A DNA stretch of 64,000 nt from RYN-230 sp036497945 (GTDB lineage: Bacteria; Actinomycetota; Actinomycetes; Streptosporangiales; Streptosporangiaceae), in the NCBI GenBank assembly GCA_036497945.1, contig DASXIN010000090.1, forward strand, positions 1-64,000, in the 5' to 3' direction. Position 1 is the first letter of the stretch; every line of letters starts with the position of its first letter. A program made the position numbers and the translations under genes. Below, piece after piece: positions 35,557 through 43,798 of the stretch. The notes beneath the pieces were generated by a model, which did no database searches, was not told the DNA's origin, and worked only from the letters and a program-made list of their open reading frames with translations.

Positions 35557-36213
35557 ATGCATGTGCAGCTGCGCTGGCATCGCCAGGACGAGGTGCTGCT
35601 GCCGATCGCGCTGTGGTGTCCCGGCCCGGGCTACCGGATGATTTCCAGCGGCGTGGCAGGCGGCGGCATCGGGCCACGCGAGTGGGTGCTCAACGCGCAG
35701 GTACCGGTCTCTTACAGCCGCATGGACCCGGCTGTGCACCTAGCTGAGCTGGCCGCCGGCCTGGGCCTGGCGGGCCCGGGTGTCGGGCTGCTCACCGCGG
35801 CCAGGGTGACCGAAGCCGTGCGGTGCGAAGACGACGGGGTGCGGGTCGCGGCCACGGTCGGCCTGCGCGTCCCGACCTGGGCTGCGGCGCCGTCCGGCCC
35901 GGCCGGTCCTGAGCTGGCGCCGGCCTGGCGGCCCGGCACCATCAACATCATCGTCTCGGTCCCGGTGCCGCTCAGCGACGCCGCATACGTCAACGCCGTC
36001 ATGACCGCAACCGAGGCCAAGACCCAGGCCGTGCTGGAGGCGGGCTTCCGCGCTACCGGCACGGCCTCGGACGCCATCTGCGTCGCCGCCCCGGCGGCGG
36101 GCGAGCCCGAGGACTTCGCCGGACCCCGGTCGCTGTGGGGCGCGCGGATCGCTCGCGCCGTGCATTCCGCCGTGCACACCGGCGCGGTACGAGCGAAGGC
36201 CGACCCCGCATAG
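35557..36213 (+). CDS. cbiZ: Adenosylcobinamide amidohydrolase (CbiZ)
   Basis: The 218-residue protein matches the CbiZ family: SSGVAGGGIGPREWVLNAQVPVSYSRMDPAVHLAELAAGLGL, GVGLLTAARVTEAV, NIIVSVPVPLSDAAYVNAVMTATEAKTQAVLEAGFRATGTASDAICVAAP. CbiZ cleaves the aminopropanol side chain of adenosylcobinamide to return adenosylcobyric acid to the B12 pathway, so it serves salvage of incomplete corrinoids. It is not next to other cobalamin genes, but a NiCoT permease lies ~8 kb to the left. It converges on the MFS gene at 36264. Confidence 0.88.
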   Translation: MHVQLRWHRQDEVLLPIALWCPGPGYRMISSGVAGGGIGPREWVLNAQVPVSYSRMDPAVHLAELAAGLGLAGPGVGLLTAARVTEAVRCEDDGVRVAATVGLRVPTWAAAPSGPAGPELAPAWRPGTINIIVSVPVPLSDAAYVNAVMTATEAKTQAVLEAGFRATGTASDAICVAAPAAGEPEDFAGPRSLWGARIARAVHSAVHTGAVRAKADPA

Positions 36214-36259
36214 GCATGGCCCCGCCGAGCGCTGACCGCCGGGTTCACCAGCACTTTCT

Positions 36260-36271
36260 TTGCTTAACGCC
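36260..36271. repeat. Repeated 12-mer TTGCTTAACGCC, copy 2
   Basis: This copy overlaps the stop codon of the MFS gene (TAA on the minus strand, within the 12-mer) and lies at the convergent end with cbiZ. It shares the longer CTTTGCTTAACGCC context with copy 3 at 59039. Confidence 0.5.
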
Positions 36272-37529
36272 GGTGCCTGGTGCGAGTCCCGGGAACGGCC
36301 AGGCCGGCTGCGGCGGTCAGGGCGCCGAGTATGCAGACGCCGGTCCAGCCGGCCGTGCTGAACACCAGCGAGGCGGCCGCCGACATCACCGCGCCGCCGG
36401 TGAAGTAACCGAGCATGTACGCGGTGTTGAGCCGGCTGTACACCTCGGGGCGCAGCGCGTAGATGTCGCTCTGGTTGCTGATGTGCAGCGACTGGGCGCC
36501 CAGATCGAGCAGGACGACACCCGGTATCAGCGCGGCCAGCCAGTGGCCGCCCAGGGCGAGCAACCCCCAGCTGGCCAGCAGGGCGCCGAGCGCACCGAGC
36601 GTGCTGTAACGCCGGTAGCCGCGATCGGCGAGGCGTCCTACCAGCGGGGCGGCCACCGCCCCGGCCAGGCCGGCCAGGCCGAAGAGGCCGATCACCGCGC
36701 TGCCGTAGTAATAGGGCGGACCGGATAGCAGGAAGGCGACCGCGGTCCACAGGATGCTGAACGAGCCCATGGCGACCGCGCCGAGGGCCATCCGCTGCCG
36801 GAGTACTGGTTCTTCACGGACCAGGGTCAGTACCGATTTGAGCAGGGCCCGGTAGGAGATGCTTCCGCTGGGCTCGAGCGTGGGCAGCATCCGGCGCAGG
36901 ACGGCCGCGAGTACCAGCATGGCCGCGGCGGCGATGACGAACACCGTTCGCCAGCCGAGGGTGGCGGCGACGACGCCGCTGATCACCCGGGCCATCAGCA
37001 CCCCGATCATCAGGCCGCTCATGACCGTGCCCACCGCCCGGCCGCGCTGATCGTCGGCGGCCAGGGACGCGGTCATCGGGACGATGATCTGCGCGACGAC
37101 GGTGGTTACCCCGACGATCACCAGCGCGCTGGCCAGCACGGCGATCGTCGGTGCCGCCGCGGCGGCGGCCAGCGCGGCCGATGTGATCACCAGCATCCGG
37201 GTGATGAGCCGGCGCCGTTCCAGCACGTCGCCGAGCGGGACCAGGAAGGCCAGGCCGGCCGCGTAGCCGACCTGCCCCGCGGTGACGAGCAGCCCGGCCG
37301 TCGAGCCGGGCACGCCGAATGACGTGCCGATCGTGTGCAGCAAGGGCTGCGCGTAGTAGTTGTTCGCCACGGCCGCGCCGCAGGCCATCGCGAGCAGCAC
37401 AATCAGGGGCCGGGTCAGCCCCGGCCGGCCGCCTGGGGCGGTGACGTTCCGGCCCGGGGCGGCGACCTGGCCGCCGGCCGGAGGCTGGCGCGCGGCCGCC
37501 TCGCCCCGGCCGGCCGGGCGCATCCTCAT
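36264..37529 (-). CDS. MFS transporter, last gene of the hydroxylase operon
   Basis: The ~421-residue protein has 12 hydrophobic segments and the MFS loop LGDVLERRRLI between helices 2 and 3. The family region is drug/metabolite-type (GLTRPLIVLLAMACGAAVANNYYAQPLLHTIG, typical of YbcL/arabinose-efflux-like MFS). Its ATG at 37529 lies two bases after the stop of the molybdenum subunit gene, so it must be co-transcribed with the hydroxylase. It may import the N-heterocyclic substrate or export an intermediate. An NCS1 permease in the divergent operon is a second candidate for uptake. Confidence 0.88.
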   Translation of the reverse strand: MRMRPAGRGEAAARQPPAGGQVAAPGRNVTAPGGRPGLTRPLIVLLAMACGAAVANNYYAQPLLHTIGTSFGVPGSTAGLLVTAGQVGYAAGLAFLVPLGDVLERRRLITRMLVITSAALAAAAAAPTIAVLASALVIVGVTTVVAQIIVPMTASLAADDQRGRAVGTVMSGLMIGVLMARVISGVVAATLGWRTVFVIAAAAMLVLAAVLRRMLPTLEPSGSISYRALLKSVLTLVREEPVLRQRMALGAVAMGSFSILWTAVAFLLSGPPYYYGSAVIGLFGLAGLAGAVAAPLVGRLADRGYRRYSTLGALGALLASWGLLALGGHWLAALIPGVVLLDLGAQSLHISNQSDIYALRPEVYSRLNTAYMLGYFTGGAVMSAAASLVFSTAGWTGVCILGALTAAAGLAVPGTRTRHRR

Positions 37530-37531
37530 GA

Positions 37532-39928
37532 TCAAGTGCTGGCCTGGGCGCTGTCCCGCAGCGCCCGCCAAACGCGTTCCGGTGTGATGGGCAGCCGGTC
37601 GAGCTCGACCCCGAACGGGACCAGGGCGTCACAGATGGCGTTGCCGATGGCGGCGGCGACGGGAATGCAGCCCACCTCGCCCGCGCCCCGGACGCCCAGC
37701 GGGGTCACCGGTGAGGGCACCACGGTGTGCATGAGCTCGACCGGCGGCATGTCGCAGGCGGTCGGCGCGAAGTAGTCCATCATCGTCCCGTTGACCAGTT
37801 GGCCGGTCTCGGGGTCGTAGACCAGTTCCTCGCCCAGCGCCTGGCCGAGCCCCTGGGCGAGCCCGCCCCGCACCTGGCCCTCGATGAGCTTCGGGTTGAG
37901 CGGTGTCCCGCAGTCGTGGACCATCAGGAACCGCTCCACATCGAACTCACCTGACTCAGTATCGACTGAGACGACCGCGGCGGCCGTCCCGAACGAATAG
38001 GCCGCCTCCGGCGGTTCGAAGTACGACGTTTCATCGAGGCCGGGCACTTCGCCCTCGGGCAGTCCCTGGCCGAGGATAGCTCGGTCGAACACGCTGGCCA
38101 GCGGCAGCATCAGGGTCAGGTCGTCCCGGTGCTGGATGGCCTGACCGACGATGTCCAGGTCTTCCGGGTCCGCCCCGTCCAGCATGTGGGCGGCGATCCG
38201 CAGCGTCTTCTCCCGCAGCCGCGTGCAGGCATCGAGCAGCGCCCCCGCCGCGGCGATCACGGTCCGGGAGGCGAACGAGCCGGTGTTGAGCGGCGAGGAC
38301 GCGGTGTCACCGGTATGCACCCGCACCCGGTCGTAATCGCAGCCGAAGAACTCCGCGCACATCTGGGCGAAAACGGTCTCGCTGCCCTGCCCGATGCTCG
38401 ACACCCCGGTGTACACGTCGAGGCTGCCAGATCGGTTGGCCCGGATCGTGACGGACTCATGGGCCCCGAACTGGGAGCCCCGGGCGGCCAGGAACTTGCC
38501 GCTCGCGTAGCCGGTGCGCTCCACGTAGCAGGAAAAGCCGATGCCCGGGTACCGGCCATCCGAGGGCCGCGGCTCATGCCCGGCGCCCCGGTGCGCCGCC
38601 CAGCCGGCCGCCTCAGCCGCCATCCGCAGGCACCGCTCGTAGTCGCCGCTGTCGTAGCGGGCGCCGACCGGGTTCACCCAGGGAAACTCGTCCGGCCGCA
38701 CCATGTTCATCGCGCGCAGCTCGACCGGGTCGGCGCCCAGCCGCCGGGCCAGCTTGTCCATCAGGCGCTCGTAGGCAAAGTTGACCTCAGGCTGGCCGTA
38801 CCCGCGGTAGGCGCCGATCGGGGTCTTGTTGGTGACCACGATGCGACGCTCCACGAAGCCGTCATCGACCTTGTAGGGCCCGTTGAAGACCACCGTTGAC
38901 AGCTGCGAGGAGCCGAACGGTGAGTTCAGGCCGCCGAGGTCGTTCGTGTAGACATCGGACATGGCCAGGATCCGGCCGTCCGAGCGGGCGGCGATCTGGT
39001 AGTCGTGCACCGATTCCCGGCCGTGGGTGGTCGCCCGGAAGTGCTCGTTCCGGTCCTCGACGAACTTGACCGGGCGGCGCAGCGACAGCGCGTGCAGGCA
39101 GGCCAGCAGGTCTTCCGGGTAGGCGCCGAGTTTCAGCCCGAAGCCACCACCCACGTCGGACGTCACCACCCTGATGTCGCCCTCGTCGAGGCGCAGCGAC
39201 TCGGCGAGCTGCTTGCGGATCAGATGCGGCGCCTGGGTCGAGGTGTACACGGTCAGCTGGCCGGCCCCGGCCCGCCACTCGGCGAGCACCGCGCGGGTCT
39301 CCATCGGCAGCCCGGTGACCCGGTTGATGTGGAACCGGCCCTCGACGACGACGTCCGCCTCTGCGACCCGGGCGGCCACGTCACCGGAGCCCTGCGGGTT
39401 GCTGACCAGGAGGTTGGATTCGAGTGAACCGGGGTGGATGACTGGAGCGCCGGGCGCCAGGGCCGACATCACGTCGCAGACGTGCGGGAGCGGCTTGTAG
39501 TCGATCTCGATCAGCTCGAGCGCGTCCTCGGCGACGTGCCGGCTGGTCGCCGCGACGCTGACCACCGGCTGTCCCTCGTACGTGGCCGTCTCCTGGGCCA
39601 GCGCGAAATGGGGGATCGGCGGCGCCCCGGGCACCGGCCGCAGGATCCCGATCGGCGCGCTCCGCGCGGCCACCTCGGCACCGGTGATGACTTCGAGAAC
39701 TCCGTCGAGCCCGAGCGCGGCCGACGTGTCGATGCCGGCGACGCGGGCATGCGGGTAGGGGCACCGGCCGACCGCCATCTCAGCCGCGTGGGCCCGGTCC
39801 ACGTCGTCGGTGAACTGGCCCGCCCCGCGGAGCAGGCGATCGTCCTCCTTGCGTGGCAGATCGGTGCCCAGGACCGTCCGCTTGCGCCCGGCCGGCCGGG
39901 TGGCTTCGCGGACGCTCAGGTCAGTCAT
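37532..39928 (-). CDS. Molybdopterin-binding large subunit of a xanthine-oxidase-family hydroxylase
   Basis: The 798-residue protein is of CoxL/XdhB type: DDRLLRGAGQFTDDV at the N-terminus, VGGGFGLKLGAYPEDLLACLHA, and the substrate-loop motif AYRGYGQ at residues ~373-379. The catalytic Glu lies in GAGEVG at ~751. The loop is not AYRCSFR, so this is not a form I CO dehydrogenase. It fits hydroxylases of N-heteroaromatics. With the 2Fe-2S, FAD and SRPBCC genes it forms the enzyme complex of the leftward operon. It overlaps the 2Fe-2S gene by 8 bases. In this context I infer ring hydroxylation of a hydroxypyridine giving 2,5-dihydroxypyridine. Confidence 0.9.
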   Translation of the reverse strand: MTDLSVREATRPAGRKRTVLGTDLPRKEDDRLLRGAGQFTDDVDRAHAAEMAVGRCPYPHARVAGIDTSAALGLDGVLEVITGAEVAARSAPIGILRPVPGAPPIPHFALAQETATYEGQPVVSVAATSRHVAEDALELIEIDYKPLPHVCDVMSALAPGAPVIHPGSLESNLLVSNPQGSGDVAARVAEADVVVEGRFHINRVTGLPMETRAVLAEWRAGAGQLTVYTSTQAPHLIRKQLAESLRLDEGDIRVVTSDVGGGFGLKLGAYPEDLLACLHALSLRRPVKFVEDRNEHFRATTHGRESVHDYQIAARSDGRILAMSDVYTNDLGGLNSPFGSSQLSTVVFNGPYKVDDGFVERRIVVTNKTPIGAYRGYGQPEVNFAYERLMDKLARRLGADPVELRAMNMVRPDEFPWVNPVGARYDSGDYERCLRMAAEAAGWAAHRGAGHEPRPSDGRYPGIGFSCYVERTGYASGKFLAARGSQFGAHESVTIRANRSGSLDVYTGVSSIGQGSETVFAQMCAEFFGCDYDRVRVHTGDTASSPLNTGSFASRTVIAAAGALLDACTRLREKTLRIAAHMLDGADPEDLDIVGQAIQHRDDLTLMLPLASVFDRAILGQGLPEGEVPGLDETSYFEPPEAAYSFGTAAAVVSVDTESGEFDVERFLMVHDCGTPLNPKLIEGQVRGGLAQGLGQALGEELVYDPETGQLVNGTMMDYFAPTACDMPPVELMHTVVPSPVTPLGVRGAGEVGCIPVAAAIGNAICDALVPFGVELDRLPITPERVWRALRDSAQAST

Positions 39929-40451
39929 CGGCCCCGATCCCTTCGCCTGCCGCGAGGTGAGCCTCGACGGCGTTCACGATGAACTCGTATCCGGTGCACC
40001 GGCACAGCACCCCGGCCAGTTCCTCGCGGATCTGATCGCGCGTCCTGGCCCGGCCGTCCGCCGCCAGTGCGGTCGCGGTCATCAGGAAGGCCGGCGTGCA
40101 GAAACCGCACTGCAGCGCGTGCTCGTCCCGGAACCTCTCCTGCAATGGGCTGAGCGGTCCCTCGGCCGCGAGGGACTCGACCGTCTGCACTCGCCGTCCA
40201 TCCAGCTGGGCCGCCAGCATCAGGCACGACTTGACCGCCTCACCGTCCACCAGGATCGTGCACATGCCGCATACGCCCTGCTCACACCCGACGTGGGTGC
40301 CGGTGAGCCCAAGCCGGTGCCGGAGGAAGTCCGCGGCGCTCAGCCGGGCTGGCACCTGCTCGGTCACGGGTGACCCGTTCACCTCGGTGGTGACGACGAC
40401 GTTCGGCTCCGGCAGGCCGAGCCGTGCGGTATCAGAATCGATGGAAGTCAT
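39921..40451 (-). CDS. 2Fe-2S small subunit of the molybdenum hydroxylase
   Basis: From ATG 40451 the 176-residue protein shows both iron-sulfur cluster sites of the CoxS family: the plant-type CEQGVCGMCTILVDG plus a later Cys (SCLML), and the helical CGFCTPAFLM...CRCTGY. It relays electrons from the Mo centre to FAD. Its ATG overlaps the stop of the SRPBCC gene (TGATG), so translation is coupled. Confidence 0.95.
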   Translation of the reverse strand: MTSIDSDTARLGLPEPNVVVTTEVNGSPVTEQVPARLSAADFLRHRLGLTGTHVGCEQGVCGMCTILVDGEAVKSCLMLAAQLDGRRVQTVESLAAEGPLSPLQERFRDEHALQCGFCTPAFLMTATALAADGRARTRDQIREELAGVLCRCTGYEFIVNAVEAHLAAGEGIGADD

Positions 40452-41068
40452 CAGCCCCTCCGCTGCCGGATCAGGATGACCACGCTGAGCGCGACCGATG
40501 CGCCGCTCAGCACGACGGCCGCCTTGCCCCACCGGTCGGAGGTGACCGCCGCCGTGGCCGCGGCCGGCCGGCTGGCCGCGGCCACCCGGCGGCCCGGGGC
40601 CGGGGCGGCGAGCGCGGGCAGTTCGCCGCCCAGCGCCCGTTGCAGGTTGGCGGCGAACTCCGCTGTCACCCTGCCCGCCTGCCGGGCCACCACCTTCTGG
40701 CCCACGCTGCCGAGCGCCCCGGCCAGCACCAGGTCGCCTTCGACCAGGACGCTGGTGCCGTCGGCGGTGCCGCGCAGCCGGACCGTGTTCTCGGTGCGCA
40801 GATTGCCGATCGCGCCCTGCACACTCTTGCCCGCCCCCCGGAACCGGATCAGCTCGTCCGTGACCCGTTCCAGGACGGTGATCTTCGCGTCGAACGTGGC
40901 CGACATCGGCCCCAGGCTCTGGGTGACCCGGACCTGGATGTTGTCCCCGTCCAGCACGGTCACCTGTTCGACGCCCGGCATGCAGCGGGCCACCGACTCC
41001 GGTTCCTCGAAAAACTTCCAGACCGCGCTGACCGGCTCGGTGACGGCGAATTCCTGCTGGACCTTCAT
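40451..41068 (-). CDS. SRPBCC/CoxG-type separate subunit of the hydroxylase
   Basis: The 205-residue protein starts MKVQQEFAVTEPVSAVWKFFEEPESVARCMPGVE, the CoxG/carbon-monoxide-dehydrogenase-G signature. It has a START-like core, an Ala/Pro linker and a C-terminal hydrophobic anchor (AAVVLSGASVALSVVILI). CoxG tethers Mo hydroxylases to the membrane. In other N-heterocycle hydroxylases an SRPBCC domain can be fused to a larger subunit. Here it is a separate subunit, as I recall reported for the 3-hydroxypyridine dehydrogenase of Ensifer adhaerens. The ATG is ~10 bases from the end of the FAD-subunit gene. Confidence 0.92.
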   Translation of the reverse strand: MKVQQEFAVTEPVSAVWKFFEEPESVARCMPGVEQVTVLDGDNIQVRVTQSLGPMSATFDAKITVLERVTDELIRFRGAGKSVQGAIGNLRTENTVRLRGTADGTSVLVEGDLVLAGALGSVGQKVVARQAGRVTAEFAANLQRALGGELPALAAPAPGRRVAAASRPAAATAAVTSDRWGKAAVVLSGASVALSVVILIRQRRG

Positions 41069-41078
41069 GTCACGTCCC

Positions 41079-41942
41079 TTACGCTTCGGCCGAGCAACGC
41101 AGTTCGGTGAGCACCCGCCGCACATAGATGGGCACCAGGTGGCGGCGGTAGTCCGCGGACGCCCGCACATCCGACGGCGGGTCGGCCACCTCCAGCGCGG
41201 CCTCGGCGGCGGCGGCGATGACCTCATCGGTCAGCCGGCAGCCGGACGCGACCGCGCCTGCCCTGGCGGCCAGGACGGGCTGGTCGGCTACGCCACCCAG
41301 GGCCACCCGGACCCCGGTCCACCGGCCGTCCGGCCCGCGGTCCGCCACGGCGGCGGCGCTCACTACCGCGAAGTCGTTGTGCCGGCGGCACTGCTCGGCG
41401 AACGCGAAGTGGGCCGGAGCGCGCGGGAACACGACCTCGGTGAGCACCTCGCAAGGGCCGAGGACGGTTGCGTAGGAGCCCAGGTACAGGTCGGCCACCG
41501 GTAGCTCCCGGCGGCCGTTCGGGCCGGTCGCCGTCACGCTCGCCCCGAGGACAAGACAGGCCAGTGGAATTTCGCCGGTGGGGTCACCCTGCGCCAGGCT
41601 GCCGCCGATCGTGCCCCGGTTGCGGACCTGGCGGTCGCCGACGTGGCGCACCATCCGGGCCAGCAGCCCGAGACGTTCCGCGATCAGTGCCGATTCCTCG
41701 ATGGCCGTGTAGCGAACCAGGGCGCCGAGCACGGTCGCCTCTCCTGCCGGGTGGATCCTGGCCAGTTCCGCCAGGCCGTTCACGTCGACGAGGGCATCGG
41801 GCTGGATGAGCCGCATGCTCAGCATGGGCACCAGGCTCTGCCCCCCGGCGAGCACCCGCGCGGTTCCTTCGTAGCAGGACAGCAGGTGCACCGCGTGCGC
41901 CACCGAGGTGGCCCGGTGATAGCCGAGCGGGGCCGGCTTCAT
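41079..41942 (-). CDS. FAD-binding medium subunit of the molybdenum hydroxylase
   Basis: The 287-residue CoxM-like protein has the FAD-binding motif AGGQSLVPMLSMRL, the second flavin motif RNRGTIGGSLAQGDPTGE, and the C-terminal CO_deh_flav_C region (DFAVVSAAAVAD.GR..GVRVALGGVADQP). It passes electrons to an acceptor. It is the first gene of the leftward operon, and its ATG 41942 faces the GntR gene across a 134-base divergent region with a 20-bp palindrome. Confidence 0.95.
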   Translation of the reverse strand: MKPAPLGYHRATSVAHAVHLLSCYEGTARVLAGGQSLVPMLSMRLIQPDALVDVNGLAELARIHPAGEATVLGALVRYTAIEESALIAERLGLLARMVRHVGDRQVRNRGTIGGSLAQGDPTGEIPLACLVLGASVTATGPNGRRELPVADLYLGSYATVLGPCEVLTEVVFPRAPAHFAFAEQCRRHNDFAVVSAAAVADRGPDGRWTGVRVALGGVADQPVLAARAGAVASGCRLTDEVIAAAAEAALEVADPPSDVRASADYRRHLVPIYVRRVLTELRCSAEA

Positions 41943-42023
41943 GACGGATCACTCCAGGAAACGGCCGCCCGGCAGGACCGGCACATGAGGCCTCCTTGTG
42001 GCAGGCAGAGTGGACGTCCTAAA

Positions 42024-42043
42024 ATTGCATACATGTATGCAAT
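42024..42043. promoter_or_regulatory. Perfect 20-bp palindrome, probable GntR/FCD operator
   Basis: ATTGCATACATGTATGCAAT is an exact 20-base palindrome, A/T-rich in a G/C-rich setting, centred in the divergent region between the FAD-subunit gene (start 41942) and the GntR gene (start 42077). The TTGxATACxxGTATxCAA layout agrees with FadR/FCD-subfamily operators (consensus around TNGTNNNACNA). It is a natural site for autoregulation and for control of both operons. The adjacent IclR protein is an alternative binder. Confidence 0.8.
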
Positions 42044-42076
42044 ACGTGGCGTCAACCCCCCGACCGGCGTTCCGGC

Positions 42077-42787
42077 GTGACGGCCGGCCTGAACATCGGT
42101 GGCCCGGTGCGCGGCGAGCGCACGGCGGACGTCGTGGCGCGGCGCTTGGCGCAGGCCATCCTCGGCGGCGAGATCGCCCCTGGGACCAGGCTGCGCGAGG
42201 AGGACCTGGCCAGGACCTTCTCGGTGAGCCGTACCCCGGTGCGGGAAGCGCTCATCGTGCTGTCCGCCACCGGCCTGGCCCACTTGGAGGCCAACCGGGG
42301 CGCGACGGTGCTCCAGCTCACGGCCGGTGACGTGTCCGAGGTGTACCACCTGCGGGCGGTGCTCGAATCAGAGTCCGCGGGCATGGCCGCCGCGCGGATC
42401 AGCGCTGAGCTGGCCGGCCTGCTCTTCAAGATCTGCGACCGGATGGGGGAGCTGCACGAGGCGCCCGCCTCCGAGCAACTGGCCGCGGACACGCAGTTCC
42501 ACTACACGATCGCCGAAGCATCGGGCAGCCCGCGGCTGCACGCTCTGGTGCGCCAGATGTCGGCCATCCCCGAGGCATACCGGTCAGCCATCCCGTACAC
42601 GGGTGCGGACATGAGCGAGGCCGAGCGGCAGCATCGCGGGATCGCCGCGGCGATCCAGCGGCAGGACGGCGACGAGGCCCGTCGGCTGATGCGGTCGCAC
42701 GTCGAATGGGCCGGTAGGCTCGCCGTTGATCGCCTTCAGCCCAATCTGGCGACCGGCCAGGTAAGTGATCCACACCCGGGTCCGTGA
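42077..42787 (+). CDS. GntR-family (FCD) transcriptional regulator
   Basis: The ~236-residue protein has an N-terminal winged helix (RRLAQAILGGEIAPGTRLREEDLARTFSVSRTPVREALIVLSATGLAHLEANRGATV), which is the GntR signature. An FCD-type helical ligand domain follows (SEVYHLRAVLESESAGMAAAR, HYTIAEASGSPRLHALVRQM, HRGIAAAIQRQDGDEARRLMRSHVEW). FCD regulators usually respond to small carboxylates or aromatics made by the pathway. It is the first gene of the rightward operon, and its start lies ~34 bases from the palindrome at 42024-42043. Confidence 0.92.
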   Translation: MTAGLNIGGPVRGERTADVVARRLAQAILGGEIAPGTRLREEDLARTFSVSRTPVREALIVLSATGLAHLEANRGATVLQLTAGDVSEVYHLRAVLESESAGMAAARISAELAGLLFKICDRMGELHEAPASEQLAADTQFHYTIAEASGSPRLHALVRQMSAIPEAYRSAIPYTGADMSEAERQHRGIAAAIQRQDGDEARRLMRSHVEWAGRLAVDRLQPNLATGQVSDPHPGP

Positions 42788-42826
42788 CCCGGGCCGGGGC
42801 GTGCGCCCGGGGGAGGCCGACAGCAG

Positions 42827-43633
42827 GTGACCAGTCCGGCAAGCCGGCCCGCGGACGGCACTGGCCGGCGAGGTGTCCAGTCGGTGGCTACCGCCCTAGA
42901 CCTCATCGACTGCCTGGCCGCCGACCGGGAACTCGGCGTCGCGGAGATCGGCCGCCGGCTGGGCATCGCCAAGAGCAGCGCGCACCGGCTGCTGACCACG
43001 CTGGCGGCCAAGGGCTACGTGCAGCAGATTCCAGAGACGCGGAACTACCGGCTGGGCCTCCGGCTACATGAGCTGGGAGCGCTCGTGGCCAGCCGCAACC
43101 AGTTGCGGGATCATGCCCTGCCGCTGCTGGAGGCGCTCCGCGCGCAGACCGGTGAGACCGCGCACCTGGCCGTGCCCGAAGGGGCGCAGATGTTCTACAT
43201 GGAGCGGCTGGAGAGCTACCACGGGCTCCGCTTCTCGTCCCGGGTGTCGCGGGTCCGGCCGATCCATCTGACCAGTTCGGGCAAGGCGGTGGCCGCGTTC
43301 AACGCGGATGTGGCGGAGGCTGCGATCGCCGCCGGTTTCGTGCCGCGGACGCCCCGGAGCATCAAGAGCAAGGAACAGTTCCTTCGCTGCCTCGCCGAGA
43401 CGCGGCGGCGGGGATACGCCTACTCGATCGGTGAGGACGAGCCCGGCCTCGCGTCGGTGGCCGCGCCGGTCCTTGATCACACCGGGGTGGCCCGGGCCGC
43501 CATCTCGGTGGCCGGGCCGGCCACCCGGATCTCCGAGACGCACATCAGCCAGGTGGCCCGGCGGGTCAAGGCGGCCGCCAGCCAGCTGATGAGTGTCGAA
43601 ACCGCGTGGTGGAGCGGCGCAGGTTATCGCTGA
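42827..43633 (+). CDS. IclR-family transcriptional regulator
   Basis: The ~268-residue protein has the IclR winged helix (QSVATALDLIDCLAADRELGVAEIGRRLGIAKSSAHRLLTTLAAKGYVQQ) and the effector domain (GETAHLAVPEGAQMFYMERLESYHGLRF, RRRGYAYSIGEDEPGLASVAAPVLDHTGVARAAISVAGP). IclR members often control aromatic or hydroxy-acid catabolism. The GTG start has a GGGAGG site. It follows the GntR gene by 39 bases, so two different regulators are encoded side by side in this operon. Confidence 0.93.
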   Translation: MTSPASRPADGTGRRGVQSVATALDLIDCLAADRELGVAEIGRRLGIAKSSAHRLLTTLAAKGYVQQIPETRNYRLGLRLHELGALVASRNQLRDHALPLLEALRAQTGETAHLAVPEGAQMFYMERLESYHGLRFSSRVSRVRPIHLTSSGKAVAAFNADVAEAAIAAGFVPRTPRSIKSKEQFLRCLAETRRRGYAYSIGEDEPGLASVAAPVLDHTGVARAAISVAGPATRISETHISQVARRVKAAASQLMSVETAWWSGAGYR

Positions 43634-43798
43634 CCTGGTTCGCCAGGGCGGAACGCCGTTCGCTATCGCGGAACGTTCATCTTCCCTTTCCGGCCATCGT
43701 CGCTGATCATGGCCGAATCGGTGGGCCACTGAGGCCACCGTCGCGCCTCCGACACCGACGTCGGACCGCAGCTGGCAGCCGATCCCGGAGGGGCGTGC

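Noticed and set aside
37532..41942. CO dehydrogenase (CoxLMS) as the identity of the Mo enzyme
   Set aside because: The substrate-loop motif is AYRGYGQ, not the form I AYRCSFR, and the neighbours are NicX, NicD and NicE.
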